Positions 1 to 5,395 of a DNA stretch of 11,207 bases are shown piece by piece. The notes under the pieces were generated by a model. The model made no database searches. It was not told where the DNA came from and worked only from the letters and a program-made list of their open reading frames with translations. A program made the position numbers and the translations under genes. The stretch comes from Bacillota bacterium. Its GTDB lineage: Bacteria > Bacillota > Clostridia > Acetivibrionales > DTU013. The stretch spans positions 1-11,207 of the forward strand of contig JAEYRF010000044.1 in the NCBI GenBank assembly GCA_023409615.1, in the 5' to 3' direction. Each line of letters opens with the position of its first letter. Position 1 is the stretch's first letter.

Positions 1-1650
1 ACTAAATTACACTTGGGACAGCTTCAGGAGAGCGAAATTTATGCAAAGCTTAAAGATTCCAAGGGCAAGGGATCATGGTTCGGTATGCATAGAGAATTAG
101 ATGAATTGAACAAGGTTGATGAAAGTACATATTTTCTCACCTATGTTAGACTTGTGCCAAATATTATGACCTCAAAAATCATCGGCATTCTGGTTATTGA
201 TGTAAAGATGTCAGTCATTGATGACCTAACTACCGGGATAAATTTAGCCGATCAGCAGCAGATTCACTTTATCAGCAATGATGGAAGGGTAATTACCAAT
301 GGTTCAGATCAGACGGAAAACAGTACGATTATAAAGCAGGATTTTTATCAAAATATAGTCACTTCTGAAGAATCAGCAGGAAGTGATATGATTTTGTTTG
401 AAGGCACCAAATATCTAATGACTTATAATAAGATCGGAACCACCGGAAGTGTATTGCTCGGTTTAATACCCTATAGCTCTCTGACTGCAGCCTCCCGGGC
501 GATTATTATAAGTACGGTCATCTTTGTTGTACTGGCAGCCGCCATTGCTTTCGGTATAGGCATACTAATTTCTAACAGCATGAGCAGAACTATCAGCAGG
601 ATTATAAAAGCCTCCGGGCAGGCTGCTTCAGGTGATCTTACCGTAACACTCCAATCAAGAAGAAATGATGAGCTTGGCACTCTGACCAGGAGCATCAGTT
701 CTATGATTAAAAGTATGCGTACTCTTATCGAGCACACAATGAATGTATCCGATAAGGTTTCAAAATCTGCAATCACTGTATCATCGACCTCAAAACAGGT
801 ATCTGACGTATCACATGAAATAACACGAGCCATACAGGAAATATCACAGGGTGCATCGTCACAAGCATCAGATGCTGAGCAAGGTGTTGAAAAGATCAGT
901 ATTCTTGCAGAAAATATCAATTACGTCACTGAAAATGCAAAATCAATTGATAATCTCACACAAGGCACTATGCTTGAGACGAAAAACGGCTTAGCTACTG
1001 TTGAGGATCTTAATGTTAAGGCTGACAGGACTACCTCTATTTCAAGGCAGATCATGGATGATATCAAAGAACTTGACATACACTCAAAATCTATTGGAAA
1101 GATTATCAAGGTTATCAGCAGTATTGCCGACCAAACAAATCTTCTGGCATTGAACGCTGCAATTGAAGCAGCAAGAGCTGGTGATGCAGGTAAAGGATTT
1201 GCCGTTGTTGCTGATGAAGTAAGAAAGCTTGCGGAACAATCCATGGATTCAGCTCGTGAAATCTCCAAACTTATTAAGAGTACTCAGGACCAGACAGCAA
1301 AGACTGTTGAAAAGGCTGCAGATACTGAGGCCATACTAATGTCACAGAATGAAGCTGTACAAGGTACAATTCAGGTATTTAACAAGATCATGAGTTCAAT
1401 GGATAGTCTATCAGTGGAAGTAAAACAAATCATGAAAAGGATTTCCGGCATGGAAGAAAATAAAGAGCAGGCTATAAATGCAATTCAAAATATTTCAGCC
1501 GTATCAGAGGAAACCGCAGCTTCTTCACAGGAAGTGACCGCATCTACTCAGGAACAGCTTTCAAGCATTGAAGAGCTGTCACGTTTTGCAGAAGAATTGA
1601 AGATGGCTTCAGATGATTTGCAGAGCGCTGTTGACAAATTCAAACTATAA
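1..1650 (+). CDS. Methyl-accepting chemotaxis protein, 5' end outside the window
   Basis: Transmembrane chemoreceptor that would sense a ligand outside the cell and control the CheA kinase. The frame is open from base 1, so the gene starts upstream; 549 codons are visible. Residues 1 to about 165 are the end of an extracellular sensor, probably the membrane-distal part of a Cache-type domain (a guess from its shape). A hydrophobic helix lies at about 167-191, then a HAMP linker to about 245, then a long coiled-coil signalling domain. The hairpin tip is unmistakable at about 373-405, with NLLALNAAIEAARAGD and FAVVADEVRKLAE, the CheA/CheW contact region. Glutamine/glutamate-rich stretches on both arms (for example SSQEVTASTQEQ) suit methylation. 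There is no C-terminal NWETF-type tether; it ends DKFKL. No che genes are nearby. The stop directly abuts the stop of the opposing ylzJ gene. The ligand cannot be inferred. Confidence 0.95.
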   Translation, partial: TKLHLGQLQESEIYAKLKDSKGKGSWFGMHRELDELNKVDESTYFLTYVRLVPNIMTSKIIGILVIDVKMSVIDDLTTGINLADQQQIHFISNDGRVITNGSDQTENSTIIKQDFYQNIVTSEESAGSDMILFEGTKYLMTYNKIGTTGSVLLGLIPYSSLTAASRAIIISTVIFVVLAAAIAFGIGILISNSMSRTISRIIKASGQAASGDLTVTLQSRRNDELGTLTRSISSMIKSMRTLIEHTMNVSDKVSKSAITVSSTSKQVSDVSHEITRAIQEISQGASSQASDAEQGVEKISILAENINYVTENAKSIDNLTQGTMLETKNGLATVEDLNVKADRTTSISRQIMDDIKELDIHSKSIGKIIKVISSIADQTNLLALNAAIEAARAGDAGKGFAVVADEVRKLAEQSMDSAREISKLIKSTQDQTAKTVEKAADTEAILMSQNEAVQGTIQVFNKIMSSMDSLSVEVKQIMKRISGMEENKEQAINAIQNISAVSEETAASSQEVTASTQEQLSSIEELSRFAEELKMASDDLQSAVDKFKL

Positions 1651-1884
1651 TTACGAACGAATCTTTTTCAGATCCTTTTCATTAACCGGTATTCCCGGTT
1701 GATACTCAGGGTCCAGGAACTTAGAAGGACAAGTACTTAAAAGCCGGGTAATCTCATAATGATTATCCGGTCTTTTTATTACCATGACTTTCTCTCCCCT
1801 GAATTCAGCAATATAATACTGCTCCTGCGTTTCAAATAATCCTTTAAATACAACCTCCGGTGGTATAATAGAATACAGGATCAC
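1651..1884 (-). CDS. ylzJ: YlzJ-like small protein
   Basis: Small soluble protein of 77 residues matching the YlzJ-like family of Firmicutes, function unknown. The recognisable part is the N-terminus MILYSIIPPEVVFKG followed by a short beta-rich body and a conserved late segment with FLDPEYQPG. The start is GTG at 1882-1884: the sequence GGGAGGTGA lies seven bases upstream, and the GTG overlaps the TGA stop of the preceding tepA gene (GTGA), which points to translational coupling. The tepA-ylzJ pairing is the usual one in Bacillus and Clostridia and supports the call; in many genomes an FtsK/SpoIIIE translocase gene follows, but here a chemoreceptor gene converges instead. The stop codon touches the receptor's stop, so any terminator for this pair must lie inside the receptor gene. 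Confidence 0.85.
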   Translation of the reverse strand: MILYSIIPPEVVFKGLFETQEQYYIAEFRGEKVMVIKRPDNHYEITRLLSTCPSKFLDPEYQPGIPVNEKDLKKIRS

Positions 1885-2645
1885 TGCAGTTCACCTCCCG
1901 ATGGAATTCCAGCTCTTTTTTCTGCAATTAAATCATACAACCGGTTCATTGCATCCGAAAGACCTCCAACAGCATTGATAAGCTTACTTTTTACAGCTTC
2001 CTCGCCAAAGAGCACAGTACCCACATCATTTGCCAGTTCTCCTGTTTTTAGCATCAAGTTTCTGAAATCCTCTTTTGAAATCGCGGCGTTTTCGCAGACA
2101 AATTTCACTACCCTCTCCTGCATCTTGTCAAAATACTCATATGTCTGCGGAACTCCAATTACCATGCCATTAAGTCTGATTGGATGTATTGTCATTGTTG
2201 CAGATGGAGCAATATAAGAATAATCAGTTGAAACCGCCATTGGAACACCAATGCTATGGCCGCCTCCCAATACAAGAGAAACTGTTGGCTTCTCCATGCT
2301 TGATATCATTTCTGCAATTGCAAGGCCGGCTTCAACATCTCCGCCAACTGTATTCAGTATAAGAAGCAGTCCGTCAATCTCAATGTTTTCTTCTATGGCG
2401 ACAAGCTGTGGAATGACATGTTCATATTTTGTTGTCTTATTTTGCGGTGGAAGAATGATATGCCCCTCAATCTGTCCTATGATCGTAAGACAATGTATAT
2501 TTCCTCTGGGGTTGGAAATGGCTATCTTCCCTAGTTCTTTAATTTCTTCCATCTGTTCCTTGTTACATGCTGTTTCAGGCTGAAACGCTTCTGCTTCATT
2601 GTTTTGCGATCCATTAAATGACCATTTACATGCTCTGCTTGGCAT
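1881..2645 (-). CDS. tepA: TepA-type ClpP-family serine peptidase
   Basis: Membrane-associated or cytosolic serine peptidase of the ClpP/SppA fold, called translocation-enhancing protein TepA in Bacillus. There it has been linked to protein export and spore development; its substrate in this organism is unknown. With the start chosen here it has 254 residues. Visible catalytic features are LGGGHSIGVPMAVS with the nucleophile Ser131, the histidine of TIHPIRLNG at 154, and a candidate aspartate in NDVGTVLFGEEAV at 207. The LNTVGGDVEAGLAIAE segment (about 97-112) is the usual ClpP oxyanion-side strand. The N-terminal ~30 residues are low in conservation. I prefer ATG at 2643-2645, since AAGAGG sits five bases upstream; an in-frame GTG two codons earlier (2649-2651) would leave no spacing. 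The next gene, ylzJ, overlaps its stop. No signal peptide is seen. Confidence 0.92.
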   Translation of the reverse strand: MPSRACKWSFNGSQNNEAEAFQPETACNKEQMEEIKELGKIAISNPRGNIHCLTIIGQIEGHIILPPQNKTTKYEHVIPQLVAIEENIEIDGLLLILNTVGGDVEAGLAIAEMISSMEKPTVSLVLGGGHSIGVPMAVSTDYSYIAPSATMTIHPIRLNGMVIGVPQTYEYFDKMQERVVKFVCENAAISKEDFRNLMLKTGELANDVGTVLFGEEAVKSKLINAVGGLSDAMNRLYDLIAEKRAGIPSGGELQ

Positions 2646-2746
2646 AAACACCTCTTCTTGGCTTAATGATTGAAGGAATGATTCTATTGCATTCTCTTAT
2701 ATTATTGTTTATTTGATGAAATTAATACGAAACGTATATAAAATGC

Positions 2747-2790
2747 GATATAAACAAAAACAAAAGCACCTGCTATATGCAAGTGCTTTT
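2747..2790 (-). terminator. Rho-independent terminator of rnpB
   Basis: On the minus strand the stem AAAAGCAC/GTGCTTTT (2783-2790 with 2762-2769) closes a 13-base loop and is followed by the T-rich run TTTTGTTTTTG. It lies about ten bases after the RNase P RNA 3' end and separates that gene from tepA. Confidence 0.85.
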
Positions 2791-2799
2791 GATATTTAC

Positions 2800-3276
2800 T
2801 TGAGTAAGTCTATAAGCCGGGTTCTGTATCTGATAATCATCTATCTAGGCCAGACATTTCTGAATGGCTCAAGCCACCTGCCCGGGACTGACGGGCCGCC
2901 AACATGTCCCTCTGCGGTGTTGCTCCGGATGGGGTTTACATAGACCGGCAAGTTGCCATGCCGCTGGTGAGCTCTTACCTCACCTTTCCACCCTTACGTA
3001 AAAAGCAGATACTAGAAACCAGATACTAGAAACCAGATACCAGGAACCAGACTTGCGTTAGTCTATGGTCTATGGTCTTTTCTCTTTGCTTTTCTCTAGC
3101 CTCTGCAGTCTAGTCTCTACTCTCTAGTCTCTGCTTTTTACGCGGTATATCTCTGTTGCACTTTCCTTGAAGTCACCTTCACCGGGAGTTACCCGGCACC
3201 CTTGCCCTATGGAGCCCGGACTTTCCTCACATACGGCCTTTCGGCACTGTATCTGCGATTATCTGACTTACTCAAT
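2800..3276 (-). ncRNA. rnpB: RNase P RNA, A type, with enlarged P12
   Basis: Catalytic RNA of ribonuclease P, which removes 5' leaders from tRNA precursors. Conserved blocks read on the minus strand: GAGGAAAGTCCGGGCTCC near the 5' end, GTAAGGGTGGAAAGGTG and GGTAAGAGCTCACC in the middle, GTAAACCCCATCCGGAGCAA, and ACAGAACCCGGCTTATAG at the 3' end. Helix P1 is a perfect 11-base pairing between 2800-2810 and 3265-3275, which fixes the ends within a few bases. The block around GGCATGGCAACTTGCCGG and the general order fit the ancestral A type rather than the Bacillus B type. At about 477 bases it is roughly 100 longer than most A-type RNAs. The excess is a heptamer-repeat hairpin replacing P12 (separate entry). 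It has its own promoter at the end of nif3 and a terminator at 2747-2790. Confidence 0.97.
2997..3142 (-). repeat. Heptamer-repeat hairpin forming an extended P12 of RNase P RNA
   Basis: The two outer arms pair: CGTAAAAAGCAG (2997-3008) is exactly complementary to 3131-3142, and the pairing continues through ACTAGA with one mismatch. Inside the arms the sequence has a seven-base period. On the plus strand from 3009 it runs GATACTA-like/GAAACCA units several times (units near GATACTA, GAAACCA, GATACCA, GGAACCA). The other arm, read on the minus strand, runs AGAGACT, AGAGAGT, AGAGACT, AGACTGC, AGAGGCT, AGAGAAA, then two copies of ACCATAG. The tip pairs AGACT with AGTCT around TGCGTT (about 3050-3065). 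It sits where P12 falls, between the ACCGC block and GTAAGGGTGG, so it should leave the catalytic core intact. Confidence 0.85.
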
Positions 3277-3284
3277 GGACTTTT

Positions 3285-3313
3285 ATCATAATCCAATATG
3301 ACCAAATAGTCAA
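3285..3313 (-). promoter_or_regulatory. Sigma-A promoter of rnpB, overlapping the nif3 stop
   Basis: On the minus strand TTGACT (3308-3313), a 17-base spacer and TATGAT (3285-3290) make a near-consensus promoter. The expected start is about seven bases further on, at 3276-3279, which agrees with the RNA 5' end deduced from helix P1. The -35 box contains part of the nif3 stop codon (3310-3312). Confidence 0.85.
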
Positions 3314-4077
3314 CAGGTGAGAAATGGATCACTTTCTTCATTGTAAAGAATAATCTCCACTTCAGGAAATGCATAGCCAATTACTTGAGCTAAATATGGT
3401 AAAACTACTTTCTCAGTGTTGAAATGGCCGGCGTCAACGATGCATAACCCGGCCTCGCGTGCATCCAGCGCAGTATGGTATTTCAAATCACCTGTCACAA
3501 GAACATCAGCACCTGATTGCAAAACAGCATCCAGATCGCCATCAAAGCTGCCGCTGAAAACTGCAACTTTCTGAATATCTGAATCGACATGGCCTACGAC
3601 CCTCAAAAAGGGCACCTGCAGGCTCTCTTTTACACGGCAGGTAAATTCCTCAAGACTCATCCTTTGTTCGAGCATGCCGCATTTTCCGGGCCCCTTGTCC
3701 ATCATTACAACGTCATGAATCCCGAGAGATGATGCCAGACATGCATTGACTCCTGAATCGGCATAGTCAAGATTTGTGTGCGCAGAGTAGACACTAATGC
3801 CGTTTTGAATTAACTTGTATAGTTGTTTACCTTTGAACTCTTGTTTGGTTATCCGCTTTATTCCCTCAAAAATAACCGGATGGTGTGTTATGATCAATTC
3901 AGCTTTCTTTGAAGCAGCCTCATTGATCGAAGCAAAAGTAACATCAAGGCAAATCATGATCCTTTTTATTGAATCATCACTGTTTCCAACAAGCAGACCT
4001 GTATTATCCCATTCTTCTGCCAACTCCTGTGGCGCCAGTTTTTTCAAAAATTCAATGATTTCAGAACATTTAACCAT
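3310..4077 (-). CDS. Nif3-like dinuclear metal-centre protein, short form
   Basis: Member of the Nif3/YqfO/YbgI family (GTP cyclohydrolase 1 type 2 homologs), which form hexameric toroids with a two-metal site; the cellular reaction remains unsettled. With ATG at 4075-4077 it has 255 residues, the short form without the CutA-like insert of Bacillus YqfO (about 370 residues). The metal ligands are visible: ITHHP (His65, His66), SAHTNLDYA (Asp104) and VDAGHFNTE (His218, Glu222). The family opening is also clear, LAPQELAEEWDNTGLLVG, as is VTGDLKYHTALDA. An in-frame GTG at 4087-4089 overlaps the trmK stop, but family starts and spacing to GAG favour the ATG. It follows trmK by eight bases, the common trmK-nif3 pairing of Firmicutes, so the two are probably co-transcribed. 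The rnpB promoter begins in its stop codon. Confidence 0.93.
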   Translation of the reverse strand: MVKCSEIIEFLKKLAPQELAEEWDNTGLLVGNSDDSIKRIMICLDVTFASINEAASKKAELIITHHPVIFEGIKRITKQEFKGKQLYKLIQNGISVYSAHTNLDYADSGVNACLASSLGIHDVVMMDKGPGKCGMLEQRMSLEEFTCRVKESLQVPFLRVVGHVDSDIQKVAVFSGSFDGDLDAVLQSGADVLVTGDLKYHTALDAREAGLCIVDAGHFNTEKVVLPYLAQVIGYAFPEVEIILYNEESDPFLTC

Positions 4078-4085
4078 ATCACTTC

Positions 4086-4796
4086 TCACTTTCCAAGACG
4101 CTCTATAAGCCTGTCTCTGATAAAAATACAGGTATCAGTACTCATTCCATCATACTCTTCATAAATCCGGTCTTTTCGAGGATCTGACCTGCTTCTTCCT
4201 TCAATTATCACCTCAAGCTCTCTGAGTTTTTTCTTCAGGTAGCTTTGCAGGTACAACTCATTGCCTTCAAATATTTTTTCTCCAATATAATAGATAAATT
4301 CGTCCTTTATGACCGGAGAGTTATTCCATTTTGTTTGAAATAGAATATATAGCTTTCCTGCATCCCGAGTGAGGTGTTCTTTTTCAATAAGGAATCCGTT
4401 TTCGTAAAGCCACATACGTAATGCCTCGACAGCATTGTTGGGCTGGAGCAGTAAAAGTCGAGCCCTCTTTACTTTTTCCATAGATGCGGACAATATATCT
4501 CTTATCAGAGGGCCTCCCATCCCGGATATCACAATGACATCGCATTCATTTAGCAGGACCGGGTTTAATCCATCTCCCAGTCTGGTCTCGATTCTATCTG
4601 CAAGTCCATATTTTATTATGTTATTTGACGCCATCTTCAGCGGGCCTGCTCTCAGATCAGCAGCCAGCGCTTTTTCACAAAGTCCGCTTTTTGCAGCGTA
4701 AATTGGTATATATGCATGATCCGTTCCAACGTCTGTCAGTGTTGTACATTGAGGTATATGATCTACTATCATTTTCAGCCTGCCGTTCAGTCTCAT
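4086..4796 (-). CDS. trmK: tRNA (adenine-22-N1)-methyltransferase
   Basis: SAM-dependent Rossmann-fold enzyme of the TrmK/YqfN family, which methylates N1 of adenine 22 in the D-loop region of some tRNAs. It has 236 residues, as usual. The SAM-binding glycine-rich loop is LTDVGTDHAYIPIYAA (about 20-35). Further on are ADLRAGPL (46-53), GDGLNPV (74-80), VISGMGGPLI (89-98) and LLLQPNNAVEALRMWL (115-130), all typical of the family. The C-terminal ~80 residues are a helical, charged extension. The start ATG at 4794-4796 has GGAGAAGG a few bases upstream. The stop is next to nif3, with which it makes the standard pair. No clear promoter is seen; the gene lies beyond the bidirectional terminator at 5121-5164, so it is probably transcribed separately from rpoD. 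Confidence 0.93.
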   Translation of the reverse strand: MRLNGRLKMIVDHIPQCTTLTDVGTDHAYIPIYAAKSGLCEKALAADLRAGPLKMASNNIIKYGLADRIETRLGDGLNPVLLNECDVIVISGMGGPLIRDILSASMEKVKRARLLLLQPNNAVEALRMWLYENGFLIEKEHLTRDAGKLYILFQTKWNNSPVIKDEFIYYIGEKIFEGNELYLQSYLKKKLRELEVIIEGRSRSDPRKDRIYEEYDGMSTDTCIFIRDRLIERLGK

Positions 4797-4846
4797 GCCT
4801 TCTCCAAACTATTTTATCAATCAGCTAATTCGCTTCGTTATAAAAT

Positions 4847-4876
4847 TTGTAAAAGTTGTACATGCTTAATTATACA
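4847..4876 (+). promoter_or_regulatory. Weak candidate plus-strand promoter
   Basis: TTGTAA (4847-4852), an 18-base spacer and TATACA (4871-4876) could drive the plus-strand interval at 4890-5165. The -10 match is only four of six, so this is a suggestion. Confidence 0.25.
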
Positions 4877-4909
4877 CTAAAATTCATTATATGAAGGAGT
4901 AAAATCGAA

Positions 4910-5092
4910 ATGGGACGTGTTTTTTCCGGAAAACCGGTAAGAGATACTGAGATTGCTGCTGAGTCGCTAATTACCGGAAGCTTGACCGGCAGTACCATCA
5001 GGAAAAAAAATGAAGGAGCGGTTAAGATGACAGTGTCTGCAAGCCTGCAGTCTGACAGGCAGATTGACGAGTTCGGCGGTAAAAAGCAATAG
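4910..5092 (+). CDS. Possible small protein of 60 residues, unknown
   Basis: I do not recognise this protein. It begins ATGGGACGTG with AAGGAG about ten bases upstream, and is hydrophilic and basic with serine/threonine-rich middle (ITGSLTGSTIRKKNEG), no membrane helix and no cysteines. A second good start lies inside: ATG at 5027-5029 is preceded by AAGGAG nine bases away and would give only 21 residues. The DNA also contains inverted repeats: TTTTCCGGAAAA (4922-4933), CCGGTAA/TTACCGG (4934-4940 with 4971-4977) and GCCTG/CAGGC (5043-5047 with 5056-5060). These would also fit a structured RNA. The stop is two bases before a tRNA-like 3' end. It lies between the opposing trmK and tRNA genes and may be a true small gene, a structured RNA, or a decayed remnant. 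Confidence 0.35.
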   Translation: MGRVFSGKPVRDTEIAAESLITGSLTGSTIRKKNEGAVKMTVSASLQSDRQIDEFGGKKQ

Positions 5093-5093
5093 A

Positions 5094-5121
5094 AAGGGTT
5101 CGAGTCCCTCTTAGCATTCCA
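5094..5121 (+). pseudogene. Orphan tRNA 3' end (T arm, acceptor strand, CCA)
   Basis: The bases read as a complete tRNA 3' end: T stem AAGGG/CCCTC (four of five pairs) around the loop TTCGAGT, a seven-base acceptor strand TTAGCAT, discriminator T, then CCA and a terminator. No 5' acceptor partner (ATGCTAA or a wobble version), D arm or anticodon arm is found upstream; the preceding bases belong to the small ORF. The T-arm core GGGTTCGAGTCCCT is identical to that of the opposite-strand tRNA at 5164-5240, but the acceptor differs, so this is not a copy of that tail. A decayed tRNA is the simplest reading; a tRNA-like 3' end of another RNA is possible. Confidence 0.55.
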
Positions 5122-5164
5122 AAAAGATAAAGCACCATCCTTTTGGACGGTGCTTTATCTTTTT
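5121..5164. terminator. Strong bidirectional terminator
   Basis: AAAAAGATAAAGCACC and its exact complement GGTGCTTTATCTTTTT flank a short tip (TCC/GGA around TTTT with one A/C mismatch). Both directions end in a run of T. On the minus strand it ends the tRNA (and perhaps dnaG-rpoD) transcript directly after the CCA of the 5164-5240 tRNA; on the plus strand it follows the CCA of the tRNA remnant. Confidence 0.92.
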
Positions 5165-5240
5165 GGTGGGCCTTCAGGGACTCGAACCCCGGACCAACCG
5201 GTTATGAGCCGGTTGCTCTAACCAACTGAGCTAAAGGCCC
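5164..5240 (-). tRNA. tRNA with anticodon CAT (Met by anticodon; possibly Ile2)
   Basis: A full cloverleaf of 77 bases with encoded CCA (5164-5166). The acceptor GGGCCTT pairs with AAGGCCC, the discriminator is A, the D loop contains AGTTGGTTAGA, the anticodon stem CCGG/CCGG holds CTCATAA, and the T arm is CGGGG/CCCTG around TTCGAGT. The initiator is excluded because the 1-72 pair is Watson-Crick G-C and the anticodon stem lacks three G-C pairs in the initiator pattern. Pairs C4-G69 and C5-G68 and the CTCATAA loop resemble tRNA-Ile2, whose C34 is changed to lysidine by TilS to read AUA. Software that looks only at the anticodon will call it Met. It lies three bases after tRNA-Asn and shares its promoter. 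Confidence 0.95.
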
Positions 5241-5243
5241 GAT

Positions 5244-5319
5244 TGGCTCCTCAAGTAGGACTTGAACCTACGACCCTGCGGTTAACAGCCGCATGCTCTA
5301 CCGACTGAGCTATTGAGGA
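5244..5319 (-). tRNA. tRNA-Asn (GTT)
   Basis: A full cloverleaf of 76 bases with encoded CCA (5244-5246). The acceptor TCCTCAA pairs with TTGAGGA, the discriminator is G, the D loop has AGTCGGTAGA, the anticodon stem GCGGC/GCCGC-type arm presents CTGTTAA with anticodon GTT, and the T arm is GTAGG/CCTAC around TTCAAGT. It is the first of a two-tRNA transcript whose promoter lies at 5334-5362. Confidence 0.97.
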
Positions 5320-5333
5320 ATGAAACAAATAAT

Positions 5334-5362
5334 ATTATACTTGTGGAGTTAACATAGGTCAA
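5334..5362 (-). promoter_or_regulatory. Sigma-A promoter of the two tRNA genes
   Basis: On the minus strand TTGACC (5357-5362), exactly 17 bases, then TATAAT (5334-5339). The start would fall near 5327, giving a leader of under ten bases before tRNA-Asn. It sits in the 76-base gap after the rpoD stop. No terminator is visible in that gap, so rpoD read-through may add to tRNA transcription. Confidence 0.9.
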
Positions 5363-5395
5363 GAGGAAACTTCAACAAATATAATATTTTTTCTT

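Noticed and set aside
471..1268. Long minus-strand open frames inside the chemoreceptor gene
   Set aside because: They are mirror frames of the low-complexity helical receptor coding sequence, lack binding sites, and the plus frame is a clear family match.
2713..2943. Plus-strand 76-codon open frame over the end of the RNase P RNA
   Set aside because: It covers conserved RNase P RNA blocks and the terminator; no binding site and no protein-like character.
3009..3135. Spaced repeats as a small CRISPR array
   Set aside because: Units are seven bases, contiguous and self-complementary within an RNA gene, with no spacers and no cas genes.
4087..4089. GTG start of nif3 overlapping the trmK stop
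   Set aside because: The ATG at 4075-4077 fits the family N-terminus and has better spacing to a GAG site; the GTG would add four unusual residues.
4890..5123. tmRNA gene
   Set aside because: A tRNA-like 3' end and short ORF are present, but the conserved tmRNA 5' end, acceptor partner and ALAA-type tag are not found.
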